NCBI RefSeq assembly: GCF_013302895.1 | Contig: NZ_VJOK01000001.1 | Location: forward strand, 477,357-527,597 | DNA from: Streptomyces albus subsp. chlorinus | GTDB taxonomy: Bacteria > Actinomycetota > Actinomycetes > Streptomycetales > Streptomycetaceae | Length of the DNA: 50,241 nt | Direction: 5' to 3' | Shown: piece after piece, positions 39,626-47,474 of the stretch | Position numbering within the stretch: position 1 is the first letter of the stretch | Layout: every line of letters begins with the position of its first letter | Notes under the pieces: generated by a model | Databases searched by the model: none | The model's input: the letters and a program-made list of their open reading frames with translations, nothing else | Told to the model about the DNA's origin: nothing | Position numbers and translations under genes: made by a program

Positions 39626-39688
39626 CTCCCACCCCGGCCGGACACCGTCCCCGGTGCTCCCCCTTGTGGCACCGGGCCGGCCGGGGTG
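39626..39688 (+). promoter_or_regulatory. Nested two-part hairpin inside the operon
   Basis: A perfect 14-bp outer stem (39626-39639 with 39675-39688) encloses a perfect 8-bp inner stem (39648-39655 with 39667-39674). The two right arms are contiguous. It lies between the 118-residue and 60-residue protein genes. It may terminate or stabilise the upstream message or separate expression of the two halves. Confidence 0.8.
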
Positions 39689-39728
39689 GGCCCCACCACC
39701 GCACCACCAGGAAGGCCAGAACCGCAGC

Positions 39729-39911
39729 ATGGGCAAGAAGAAGGACACGATCCGGGCCGCCAGGCAGGAAACGAGCCGCAGCGCCACGGGGAAGCCCGGT
39801 GAGACGCAGGGCCGGCTAGCAGACCGCTACATCCGCACCCACACCCCGGAGCGCCGCTACCCGCGCCCGGACGACTGGGACTCGGACTGGTACGACGACG
39901 GGGAAGAATGA
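39729..39911 (+). CDS. Very small acidic/basic hypothetical protein
   Basis: The 60-residue product starts MGKKKDTIRAARQETSRS. The first half is basic and probably disordered. The end is acidic and Trp/Tyr-rich (RYPRPDDWDSDWYDDGEE). Its ATGA overlap with the Nudix gene supports real translation. Nothing more can be said. Confidence 0.65.
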   Translation: MGKKKDTIRAARQETSRSATGKPGETQGRLADRYIRTHTPERRYPRPDDWDSDWYDDGEE

Positions 39912-40384
39912 GCCGCCACTCCTCCCCGCCCGGCTTCCCCGCCGCGGCCTACGGCCTGCTGACCGACCAGGCCCACCGGGTGCTGATCGTCCAGCCCCGG
40001 GGCGCGGACGACGGCACACCGTGGCGCCTGCCCGGCGGGCTCGTTGAAGCGGACGAGACGCCGCGTGACGCGCTGGAGCGGGAGCTGCGCGAAGAGCTGG
40101 CCCTGGACCGGCCGGCGGGCAGTCTCCTCGTCCAGGAGTGGGTCCTGCCCCTCACACCGGGCCGGCGGCCGCGCATGACGTTCCTGTTCGGCACCTCGCC
40201 GGTGACGCCTCAGGAGGCCGGCCGCATCCTGCTGGAGCACGGGGAGCTGGCTGCCTGCCGATGGGTGCCGCTGGAGATCGCGGTGGAGCTGCTGCACGAG
40301 CGGCACTCCTTCCGCCTCACCCGGGCCTGCGCCGGGCCCGTGCCCGCCTATCTCGAACACCGACCCCAGGAGAGACACCCGTGA
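39908..40384 (+). CDS. Nudix hydrolase
   Basis: The 158-residue protein carries the Nudix box from Gly44 to about Leu66. Glu50 is the first conserved Glu, and REL (58-60), Glu62 and Glu63 bind the metal. The usual Gly near the end of the box is Ala. LPGGLVEADETP is typical. It should hydrolyse a nucleoside diphosphate linked to another group (XDP-X); the substrate is unknown. The gene overlaps both neighbours by 4 nt and is directly coupled to the HemC paralogue. Nudix proteins also appear in Streptomyces mobile elements (for example the pSAM2 Pif factor), which may matter for this accessory-looking locus. Confidence 0.92.
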   Translation: MSRHSSPPGFPAAAYGLLTDQAHRVLIVQPRGADDGTPWRLPGGLVEADETPRDALERELREELALDRPAGSLLVQEWVLPLTPGRRPRMTFLFGTSPVTPQEAGRILLEHGELAACRWVPLEIAVELLHERHSFRLTRACAGPVPAYLEHRPQERHP

Positions 40385-41349
40385 CGACCGACTTCCCCGA
40401 GCGCGTGCTGCGGATCGGCACCCGCTCCAGCCCCCTGGCCCTCGCCCAGACCCAGCTGGTGGCCGACCTGCTGCACCAGCTCCTGCCCGAGCTGAGGATC
40501 GAGACGGTGCCGACCACCACCGAGGCCGACAAGTGGCAGGGCGACCTTGCCCGGCTCGGAGGGAAGGGCCTGTTCGTCAAGGCCATCGACCAGCAGCTCC
40601 AGCGCGGCGACATCGACATGGCCGTCCACTGCCTCAAGGACGTACCCGGCGACCAGCCGCTGCCCCAAGGACTGATCTTCGCCGCGATGCTGCCCCGCGC
40701 CGATGTGCGCGATGTCCTGGTCGTGCCGGACGGCAGCCCCGTCAAGTCCCTCGGTGACCTGCCCCCCGGCGCCACGGTGGCGACCACGGCGGTGCGCCGC
40801 AAGGCGCAGATCCTCGCCCGCCGCCCCGACCTGAACGTGGTGAGAGTTCGTGGTGCGGTCGGCACCCGGTTGGACAAGCTCGACGGGAAGACCGGTGACC
40901 TCCGGGCCGACGCCATGGTCCTCGCCCGCGCCGGCCTGGAACGCCTGGGCCTGACCGACCGCATCGTCTACGAGTTCCCGGTGCAGGAGATGCTGCCCGC
41001 CGTCGGCGCCGCCGTCCTGGCACTGGAGTGCCGCCGCGACGACGCCCCCGTCGCCGGCCTGCTGGAGCGACTCAACGACCCGAAGATGCAGACCGAAGCG
41101 ACCGCCGAGCGCGTCATGCTCCACGGCCTCCGCGGGCACTGCAACTCGCCGATCGCCGGGTACTGCACCACCGAACCCGACGGACAGCTCAGCCTGAGGG
41201 GAATGGTGTTCAGCAGGGACGGCTCCAAGTTCGCGCACGCCCACATCTGGGGCGAGACCTCCAACGACCCCGGCACACTCGGCTCCCGCGTCTGCGCCGA
41301 ACTGCTGCGCCAGGACGCCCGCGACATCATCGACGGCATCCCCCACTGA
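40381..41349 (+). CDS. hemC-like: Hydroxymethylbilane synthase paralogue (HemC-like)
   Basis: The GTG at 40381 overlaps the Nudix stop by 4 nt. The 322-residue protein keeps the HemC fold: VLRIGTRSSPLALAQTQLV, LARLGGKGLFVKAIDQQL and MAVHCLKDVP with catalytic Asp87. RRKAQILARRPDLNVVRVRG and the cofactor Cys254 in RGHCNSPIAGYC are also kept. Several near-invariant stretches are altered (RGHCNSP for the usual GGGCQ.P; RGAVGTRL for RGNVxTRL). Housekeeping HemC joins four porphobilinogens into hydroxymethylbilane for haem and sirohaem. This copy lies away from other hem genes, in a small accessory operon, so it may be a specialised paralogue. Confidence 0.9.
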   Translation: MTTDFPERVLRIGTRSSPLALAQTQLVADLLHQLLPELRIETVPTTTEADKWQGDLARLGGKGLFVKAIDQQLQRGDIDMAVHCLKDVPGDQPLPQGLIFAAMLPRADVRDVLVVPDGSPVKSLGDLPPGATVATTAVRRKAQILARRPDLNVVRVRGAVGTRLDKLDGKTGDLRADAMVLARAGLERLGLTDRIVYEFPVQEMLPAVGAAVLALECRRDDAPVAGLLERLNDPKMQTEATAERVMLHGLRGHCNSPIAGYCTTEPDGQLSLRGMVFSRDGSKFAHAHIWGETSNDPGTLGSRVCAELLRQDARDIIDGIPH

Positions 41350-41363
41350 CCGAGCGACGAACT

Positions 41364-41417
41364 CCCACCCGCCGGGAGCGACACCGACCAAACCCTGTGG
41401 GCGGCCCGGCGGGTGGG
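41364..41417. terminator. Hairpin terminator after the HemC-like gene
   Basis: CCCACCCGCCGGG (41364-41376) pairs perfectly with 41405-41417 across a 28-nt loop, between the convergent HemC-like and HxlR genes. Confidence 0.65.
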
Positions 41418-41480
41418 TCCCTCGGCTGTCCGGGAGCAGAGTGGGCGGTGGAGCCGTGGCGGTGCGCGCGGCGAAGGGGT

Positions 41481-41885
41481 TCAGCGCCCGGCGGGTCCGG
41501 GCGGCGCGGCGGCGCCCCAGTCCCAGAGCGCCTGGAGCACAGGGCCCAGCTCGCGGCCGTGTGGAGTGAGCCGGTAGCCGACGGTGGGCGGCCACCCCGG
41601 TTCGCGTTCCCTCACGACGACGCCGGCCGTGACGAGGTGGGCGAGCCGGTCGCTGAGCACCTTGTCGGAGAGCGCCGGAAGGCAGGCGGCCAACTCGCTG
41701 TAGGAGCGGGACTCCTCGCGGAGCAGTTCGCGCACCACGAGGGTGGTCCAGCGTCCGCGCAGGGCCGCGAGGGTGATCTCCACGGGGCAGCCCGGGGTCG
41801 GCGCGGTGCCCCGCGCGTGAGGGGCGTCGGGCAGCCCGGGCGTCGGAGGGGCCGGTGGGACCTGGCCTACCGTTCGGTGAGTCAC
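41481..41885 (-). CDS. HxlR-family transcriptional regulator
   Basis: GTG 41885 has AGGAG with an 8-nt spacer, so I prefer it to the ATG at 41960. The 134-residue protein has a single winged helix of HxlR type. CPVEITLAALRGRWTTLVVRELL (Cys about residue 33), YSELAACLPALSDKVLSDRLAHLV and YRLTPHGRELGPVL are diagnostic. It is divergent from a SnoaL-like gene and probably controls it. Paired CCTACCGTT direct repeats at 41866 and 41896 are candidate sites. The single N-terminal Cys could sense aldehydes or thiol stress, as in some relatives. Confidence 0.9.
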   Translation of the reverse strand: MTHRTVGQVPPAPPTPGLPDAPHARGTAPTPGCPVEITLAALRGRWTTLVVRELLREESRSYSELAACLPALSDKVLSDRLAHLVTAGVVVREREPGWPPTVGYRLTPHGRELGPVLQALWDWGAAAPPGPAGR

Positions 41886-41904
41886 GCGTGCGTCTCCTAC
41901 CGTT
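41866..41904. promoter_or_regulatory. Direct repeats in the HxlR control region
   Basis: CCTACCGTT occurs at 41866-41874 and 41896-41904, 30 bp apart, flanking the HxlR start codon. The second copy overlaps the HxlR ribosome binding site. Three helical turns apart, they could hold an autoregulating dimer. Confidence 0.45.
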
Positions 41905-41953
41905 GCCGCGTCCCGGGCGCCCACCCGACACGCACCGAAGAGGGATCGCAACG

Positions 41954-42367
41954 ATGACACATGCCCGCCCCACTGCTGCCCACTCCACCGCCGCCCGCCC
42001 GCTCCCGACGCGGGCGGAGGATGTTCCCGCCGCGTTCGCCGAGCGGTTCAACACCGGTGACCCGCGAGCCGTCGAGGAGATGTACGAAGGCGGGGCCGCC
42101 TTCGTGCCCCGCTCGGGTCCCGCCGTGCACGGCAGGGCCGGCATCGCCCGGCACAACGCCCCGTTCCTCGGCCTCGGACTGCCGATCCGGGTACGTCCCC
42201 GGCACGTGCACGTCGCGCACGACATCGCCCTGCTGATCGTGGACTGGGAGATCGAGGGCACGGTGTCGGGCACCGCCACGGATGTGGCCCGGCGCGGCCC
42301 CGACGGGTACTGGCGCTATGTGATCGACAGTCCCTTCGGCGCGGCCGGTGCCGACCACGACGGATAA
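41954..42367 (+). CDS. SnoaL/NTF2-like protein
   Basis: The 137-residue protein starts MTHARPTAAHSTAARP after GAGGGA. AFAERFNTGDPRAVEEMYEGGAAFVP, AVHGRAGIARHNAPFL and DGYWRYVIDSPFG fit the SnoaL/DUF4440 cone-shaped fold, which binds small hydrophobic molecules or acts as an isomerase/hydrolase. No catalytic residue can be assigned. It is divergent from HxlR across 68 bp. Confidence 0.85.
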   Translation: MTHARPTAAHSTAARPLPTRAEDVPAAFAERFNTGDPRAVEEMYEGGAAFVPRSGPAVHGRAGIARHNAPFLGLGLPIRVRPRHVHVAHDIALLIVDWEIEGTVSGTATDVARRGPDGYWRYVIDSPFGAAGADHDG

Positions 42368-42395
42368 GCCCCGGATCCTTCCGGACGTCCGGGGC
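42368..42395 (+). terminator. Hairpin after SnoaL-like gene
   Basis: GCCCCGGA (42368-42375) pairs with TCCGGGGC (42388-42395) around 12 nt, directly after the stop codon. Confidence 0.65.
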
Positions 42396-42718
42396 GGCGC
42401 CGTCCGCACCGGGGCGTGGACGGCGTGAGATGAATCACGAAGAATTCACCGAGCGGGTGGACAACTGCTCGGTGTTGCGCCTTATGCGCCCCCAATGAAC
42501 ACATTGCCGTTTTCCGGGACTTCAGAAAGCGCCAGGTCGACGCGTTTTCCCACGTTTACGCTGGAACTCCGGCCGCATCACCCGATGCCATACCCCGGCC
42601 GGCCCCACCCCACCGTTCGCCTTCTTTTCGCCCCTCTGGTCCCCGCCGTTCACCGGGTGTTCACCGTACCGCCCGATGAGCCCGTTCATTTCATTCCGCC
42701 TTATCGCCTGGATCGCCC
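42396..42718. other. AT-richer intergenic region before the GT2 gene
   Basis: About 320 bp without a convincing gene and with lower GC than its surroundings. An 8-bp inverted repeat CACCGAGC / GCTCGGTG lies at 42447-42454 and 42467-42474. It probably contains the promoter of the two-gene glycosyltransferase operon, but no clear -35/-10 pair was identified. Confidence 0.55.
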
Positions 42719-43684
42719 ATGTTCACACTTTCCGTCATCGTCCCGTGCCACAACGTGCAGGAATTCGCGGAAGACACGCTCAGAAGCCTCGCCAACAACG
42801 CCGGTCCGACGACCGAGTTCATCCTTGTCGACGACTGCTCCACCGACGCCACCCCGCGGATACTCGACCGGTGGAAGCAGCGGCTGCCCCACACCACGGT
42901 CATCCGGCACGAGGAGAACAAGGGCATCGCCCAGAGCCGCAACAGCGGGATCGACGCCGCCCGCGGCGCGTACCTCACCTTCCTCGACGGTGACGACTGG
43001 TACGGCCCCGGGTACCTCGACCAACTCGTCCGGACCATCGAGGAGCTGGACTGCGACTTCGTGCGGACCGACCACGTGCAGAGCACCGACACCCGACGAG
43101 TGGTGCGCCGCGCACCCGCTCCCGTGCGGGACACCGTGCTGCACCCCCGGGACGTGATCGCCCCGCCGCAGGCGGAGACCATGGTGGACTACCCGTTCGT
43201 GTGGGCGGGCGTCTACCGCCGCAGCCTGTTCGACCACGGCGCGATGCGGTTCGCGGCCAACCTGCGCACCGCGGAGGACCGGCTATGGACCTGGCGGCTG
43301 CACCTGCGGGCGCGCTCCTTCGCCGTGGCGGGACTGCTCGGCGTCTTCTACCGCCGCGGGGTGACCACCTCCCTCACCCAGATCCGCGACGCCCGGCAAC
43401 TGGACTTCATCCCCGCGCACGACGCCCTGCTCGCCGACCTCGCCGACGACCCCGAGGGCGACCGCTTCCTCCCCAAGGCGGTGCGCACCTACTGCGCGTT
43501 GATCGCCTTCCACCTCTCCCACGTCCGCCGCTACCACGCCCCCGTGGCCAGGCGGCTGAAGAAGATGTCGGCCGCCGCGCTGCGGGGCATGCCCCAGGAC
43601 GTGCTGGAGGAGACGCTGGCCGGCATGGACCACGAGCGCGCCGACAGGCTGCGGCGCCTCCACTCCGTCGGAAAGGCGGCCTGA
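42719..43684 (+). CDS. Family-2 glycosyltransferase
   Basis: The 321-residue protein is a GT-A glycosyltransferase. The N-terminus is LSVIVPCHNVQEFAEDTLRS, the nucleotide-binding motif VDDCSTD is at 37-43 and the metal-binding DGDD at 90-93. AEDRLWTWRLHLR supplies the likely catalytic ED. No membrane helix is seen. The next gene, encoding a polysialyltransferase-type enzyme, starts 2 nt after the stop. The pair probably builds a cell-surface glycan. Confidence 0.93.
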   Translation: MFTLSVIVPCHNVQEFAEDTLRSLANNAGPTTEFILVDDCSTDATPRILDRWKQRLPHTTVIRHEENKGIAQSRNSGIDAARGAYLTFLDGDDWYGPGYLDQLVRTIEELDCDFVRTDHVQSTDTRRVVRRAPAPVRDTVLHPRDVIAPPQAETMVDYPFVWAGVYRRSLFDHGAMRFAANLRTAEDRLWTWRLHLRARSFAVAGLLGVFYRRGVTTSLTQIRDARQLDFIPAHDALLADLADDPEGDRFLPKAVRTYCALIAFHLSHVRRYHAPVARRLKKMSAAALRGMPQDVLEETLAGMDHERADRLRRLHSVGKAA

Positions 43685-43686
43685 CC

Positions 43687-45048
43687 GTGTCCCAGCCCGT
43701 GCAGATCTTCGAGGTCTCCACGCTCTACGGGGCGGCGACCCTGGCCGCCTCCCTGGACGCGGGGCAGTTCGGGCCGCGGCACGCGGCCCGCAGGATCCTG
43801 CTGGTGTCCAGCAACGCCCCGACGCCGGAGGCGGCGACCGGGCTCGCGGCGATGAGCGGGTTCGCCGGCCTCGCGGAGCGGTTCGACGAGGTCGTCGACT
43901 GGAACGAGGCCATCCGCCCCTACCACCCGAGCGCCTGGTCCCCGCCCCGGGACGAATCGCCCGTGTGGGAGCGGATGTTCCGTCACCTGTGGCGGCTCGG
44001 GGACGCGCCGGTCGAGCTGGTCGTGGAGTCGGTCCATGTCAGTCCCGCCAAAGCGCTGGCCACCATCTTCGGCGGCAGCGCCGTGCACGTCTACGCCGAC
44101 GGCCTGATGAGCTACGGCCCCACCCGGGACCGGCTGCCCCAGTGGCTGGGCTGCCGCATCCGGCGGCTGCTGCACCTGGACCTGGTGCCGGGGCTGCGCC
44201 CGATGCTGCTGGCCGAGCACGGCGTGGCGCCCGAGATCGTGCCGGGTGACGCCTTCACCAAGGTGCTCGGCGAACTGGGCAAGGCCGCGGCCGGGGACCC
44301 GGAGCTGGCCCGCGTCGCGGCGGACCGCCCCACCGCCGTGCTGCTGGGCCAGTACCTCGCCGCGCTGGACATCCTCTCCTTCGAGGAGGAGGAAGAGCTG
44401 CACGCGCGGATGCTGCGCGGGGCGGTGGCGGCGGGTCACACATGCGTGGCGTTCAAGCCGCACCCGACCGCCCCGGCACGCTACTCGCGGGTGCTGGAGA
44501 AGACCGCCGCCCAGGAGGGGGTGCGGCTGCACATCCTGGACGGCCCGGTGCTGGCCGAGGCCGTCTACGAGCGGTGCCGGCCGACCCTGGTGGTGGGCTG
44601 CTTCTCCACCGCGCTGCTGACGGCGTCCACCTACTACGGCATCGCGATCGCCAGGGTGGGCACGGACGTGCTCCTGGACCGGCTGACGCCGTACCAGAAC
44701 AGCAACCGGGTGCCGGTGACCATCGTCGACTTCGCCGTCCCCGACCTGGAGAACGACACGGCCGGCGCCCCGGTTCCCGCGACGGTGACCGAGGAACTCG
44801 GCGCCCTGGTACGGACGGTGGGGTACTGCATGCAGGCCAAGCGCAACCCCCTCCTGCGTGAGGAAGCCGCCGCCTGGCTGGAGGCCCACCTCGACGAGGA
44901 CACCATGCGCTACTTCAAGCGCCGCCGCCTCACGGCGCTGGCGCTGCCCGGGGGCAGCAACTCGGTCCGCGCCCGGCTGCTGCGCACCAGCCCGACGGCG
45001 CGCAGGGCGGCACGCCGGGTCCGCGCGGTGCAGCGCAAGCTGAGCTGA
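43687..45048 (+). CDS. Polysialyltransferase-family glycosyltransferase
   Basis: GTG 43687 follows the GT2 stop by 2 nt. The 453-residue protein resembles bacterial alpha-2,8-polysialyltransferase-like enzymes. The N-terminus is QIFEVSTLYGAATLAASLDAG, then HVYADGLMSYGPTRDRLP, the FKPHP motif (about residues 254-258) and VVGCFSTALLTASTYYG. The fold is GT-B-like and the tail is basic. In actinomycetes such GT2/polysialyltransferase-like pairs are linked to surface glycopolymers; the sugar is not proved to be sialic acid. It is convergent with a membrane acyltransferase gene across a large hairpin. Confidence 0.85.
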   Translation: MSQPVQIFEVSTLYGAATLAASLDAGQFGPRHAARRILLVSSNAPTPEAATGLAAMSGFAGLAERFDEVVDWNEAIRPYHPSAWSPPRDESPVWERMFRHLWRLGDAPVELVVESVHVSPAKALATIFGGSAVHVYADGLMSYGPTRDRLPQWLGCRIRRLLHLDLVPGLRPMLLAEHGVAPEIVPGDAFTKVLGELGKAAAGDPELARVAADRPTAVLLGQYLAALDILSFEEEEELHARMLRGAVAAGHTCVAFKPHPTAPARYSRVLEKTAAQEGVRLHILDGPVLAEAVYERCRPTLVVGCFSTALLTASTYYGIAIARVGTDVLLDRLTPYQNSNRVPVTIVDFAVPDLENDTAGAPVPATVTEELGALVRTVGYCMQAKRNPLLREEAAAWLEAHLDEDTMRYFKRRRLTALALPGGSNSVRARLLRTSPTARRAARRVRAVQRKLS

Positions 45049-45087
45049 GCGCCCGGCTGAAAGGAGGGCACCGCACAGGGGTTGGGT

Positions 45088-45145
45088 ACGACGGGTGGCG
45101 GGCCGGCACCGGAGAGGTCTCCGGTACCGGCCCGCCACCCGTCGT
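45088..45145. terminator. 28-bp bidirectional hairpin
   Basis: Arms 45088-45115 and 45118-45145 pair with a single mismatch around a 2-nt centre. They lie between the convergent polysialyltransferase-type and acyltransferase genes. Confidence 0.88.
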
Positions 45146-45170
45146 GCCGTTCTCTTCGGCCCGGTGCGCG

Positions 45171-46292
45171 CTAGCCCAGTAGGCGCCGCAGCTTCAGCCG
45201 CCCCCACAGCATGCTCAGACCGAAGGACGGGAGCACCGTGAGGAGTGTCAGCGCGGCGGCGGCCCCCGCCGCGCCCAGCCACCCGTGGTCCGCGGAGACG
45301 AAGGCGGGCGAGAGCGTCTTCAGCAGCAGTACGTGGAACATGAAGGCCCCCAGCCCCGCGTCGGTCAGCCTGACCAGTACCGGGCGCACCCGTTCGGGGA
45401 TCCGCACCCCGTTGACGGCCATCAGCACGCAGACGCTGAGGGCGGCCACCAGGACGCTGGCGTTGGGGATCACGAAGTGGATGCGGTGCTGCGACCACAG
45501 CACCGCCGCCAGCGCCACGACCGCGCCGGCGAGCCACCAGCCGCGGTGCCCGCGCCGGGTGGCCGGCAGGCTGAGCAGCAGGGCGCCGATCACCGCGTAC
45601 ACGAGGGAATAGGTCCCGGTCTGCCATCCGAAGCGCGGGACGTCCCAGCCGGTCAGTTCGGCGAGGTCGCCGAAGGCCGTGGGCCCCGCCGCGACCACCA
45701 CGAGCGCCGCGGCCACTCCCCAGGGGCGCTTCCCCGCCTTCAGCAGCACCACGAAGCCCAGGATCAGGATCAGCGGGACGTGCGCGTAGAAGTACCACAG
45801 GTGGTAGGCGGGCTGGACGGTGCCGAAGACGGCCTCCAGCGCCAGCTTCGACGTCGGGCCGCCGTTCGTGTCCCGCCACCGCCCCCAGGCCAGGTAGACC
45901 GCCGACCAGACGCCCACCGGCACGATCATGCGCAGCGAGCGCTTGCGCAGCGTCCCCCCGTCGCGCGGAGGCGCTCCCACCAGCACCGCCCAGCCGGCGA
46001 TCGCGAAGTAGAGGGGGACGGCCCAACTCGTCACCGAGTCGAGGAAGAGCCCCGTCCAGTAGACCGCGCCGCCGTTGTGCGGGTCCTTGCCGACCGCCTG
46101 CACGCACTCGCCGCCGACGTGCCCGATGATGACCGAACAGGCGCAGACGACCCGTATCAGATCGATGTCGTACCGGTGTCCGCGCCGCGCCGGCTCCGCC
46201 CTCGCCTTCGCGGCGGGCGCGGAGTCCGGATGTGCTCCGGGAATCGCCGCTGTCCCGGTCACGGGTCTCACGGAAATGTTGTCAGCAGACAT
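45171..46292 (-). CDS. Membrane acyltransferase, family 3 (OafA-like)
   Basis: I take ATG 46292 (373 residues); in-frame ATG 46331 is also possible. About ten membrane helices follow a cytoplasmic N-terminus ending RRGHRYDIDLIRVVCACSVIIGHV, the RxxxxxH region that carries the catalytic His in acyltransferase-3 proteins. WAVPLYFAIAGWAV and HLWYFYAHVPLILILGF are typical. Such proteins O-acetylate or acylate extracellular glycans, lipids or antibiotics. Facing the two glycosyltransferase genes, it may decorate their product (inference). Confidence 0.9.
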   Translation of the reverse strand: MSADNISVRPVTGTAAIPGAHPDSAPAAKARAEPARRGHRYDIDLIRVVCACSVIIGHVGGECVQAVGKDPHNGGAVYWTGLFLDSVTSWAVPLYFAIAGWAVLVGAPPRDGGTLRKRSLRMIVPVGVWSAVYLAWGRWRDTNGGPTSKLALEAVFGTVQPAYHLWYFYAHVPLILILGFVVLLKAGKRPWGVAAALVVVAAGPTAFGDLAELTGWDVPRFGWQTGTYSLVYAVIGALLLSLPATRRGHRGWWLAGAVVALAAVLWSQHRIHFVIPNASVLVAALSVCVLMAVNGVRIPERVRPVLVRLTDAGLGAFMFHVLLLKTLSPAFVSADHGWLGAAGAAAALTLLTVLPSFGLSMLWGRLKLRRLLG

Positions 46293-46549
46293 GGCCAGCC
46301 CTGTGATGCGAGGTGAGGAATGGTGCGCCATCTCGCCGGTCACGGGCGAGCGGACCCACGCATCCTGTCAGGCACCACCGCGCGGAAAACTGTACGGAAG
46401 GGGAACAGCAGCGAAATTCCACGGCGGACACCGGAATTCCCGCTCCACGAGTTCCTCCGCGCGGTGAGGGGGCATGCCCCCGAGGGGAGGAAGGGAGAGC
46501 GCGGCGGTCGGCAAGGGATCGCGGCGGAGAAGGGGAAACCCGTGGCCGG

Positions 46550-46975
46550 CTACGCGGGCCCGGCCCCGGTGGAGGGCAGATGGATCAGTCCGGCGTCCGT
46601 GGGACGGAAACCGCAGGCGTGGACGTAGAAGTCCCGCAGGTGGGGCTCGAAGTCGACATGCAGCCACTCGCACCCGGCCGCGCGGGCGTGCGCCGCCGCC
46701 AGGCGGACGACGGCCGTGCCGATGCCGCGGCGCTGGTAGGAGCCGCGGGTCTTCGTGTCGAGCAGGAAGGCGTGGTCGCCGCCGTCCCAGGCGACGTTGA
46801 CGAACCCGACCAGCAGGCCGTCGCCGTCGCGGGCACCCACCCAGCCCAGACTGTGCGGCCGGACGCCGTCCCACCATCCCGGAACGGCCGCGCCCCCGTG
46901 CGAGCGGGCGAGGTCCAATATCTCGGCGTCGGTCACCGGGTCACGCCATCCGTAGGAGATCATCGAGGTGTTCAT
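46550..46975 (-). CDS. GNAT-family acetyltransferase
   Basis: The 141-residue protein starts MNTSMISYGWRDPVTDAEIL at ATG 46975. GLLVGFVNVAWDGGDHAFLLD and the acetyl-CoA loop QRRGIGTAVV, then HVDFEPHLRDFYVHACGF, are standard GNAT features. The substrate is unknown. The reading frame is open upstream to 47446 and continuous with an apparent histidine-kinase membrane remnant. The GNAT may thus be expressed from inherited sequences or even as a fusion. The ribosome binding site at 46975 is weak. Confidence 0.88.
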   Translation of the reverse strand: MNTSMISYGWRDPVTDAEILDLARSHGGAAVPGWWDGVRPHSLGWVGARDGDGLLVGFVNVAWDGGDHAFLLDTKTRGSYQRRGIGTAVVRLAAAHARAAGCEWLHVDFEPHLRDFYVHACGFRPTDAGLIHLPSTGAGPA

Positions 46976-47446
46976 CCGGACAGGTTCGCCCTCGCGGCCC
47001 CCGGTTTCCACCGGGTTTCGCGGCGGCCGCTGTCCGGCCTGCTCCCGGGCACGGGGAGCGGACGGGCCCGGCGGCGCGGACTCCGCCGCCCGGCCGGCCA
47101 GTTCGGGCCGACGGTCGCGCAGCCCGAGCACCGCCTCGACCGTGACGACCAGGTCGAGGCCCTGGCCGTCGTCGAGCCCGTGCAGGCTGAGACCGTGCAG
47201 CAGCCGCCAGGCCGTGAGGGTGATCACACACAGCAGCACGGTGGTGGTGTCCCGTTCGACGGCCACCGTGAACAGGGCCAGGGCGACACCCGCGCTGCCG
47301 AGCACCCCCGTCGCCCCGGCCGGCAGCGGGGCCGCGCCGACCGCGCAGGCCGCGACGACCAGCACCGGGCGGGTGCGCACAGCCAGGGCAACAGCCGCGA
47401 GGGACACCCGGCTTCCGGTCTGCGGCGGCGTGGCGGCCAGCGTCAA
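46976..47446 (-). pseudogene. Possible truncated histidine-kinase membrane domain
   Basis: The frame continues upstream of the GNAT gene for about 157 codons with no stop. It has Ala/Val/Leu-rich membrane-like segments (ALAVRTRPVLVVAACAVGA, SAGVALALFTVAVERDTTTVLLCVITLTA). VEAVLGLRDRRPELAGRAAE resembles the membrane-to-DHp linker of streptomycete sensor kinases. The kinase H-box and ATPase domain are absent. It may be a decayed kinase end or the N-terminal half of a 298-residue fusion protein. Confidence 0.4.
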
Positions 47447-47474
47447 GCGCCCCGGCCGCCACGTCCGCGTGCCG

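Noticed and set aside
36064..41417. Whole region as an integrative conjugative element
   Set aside because: No integrase, excisionase, tra or spd gene and no matching end repeats were seen. Only the accessory character is supported.
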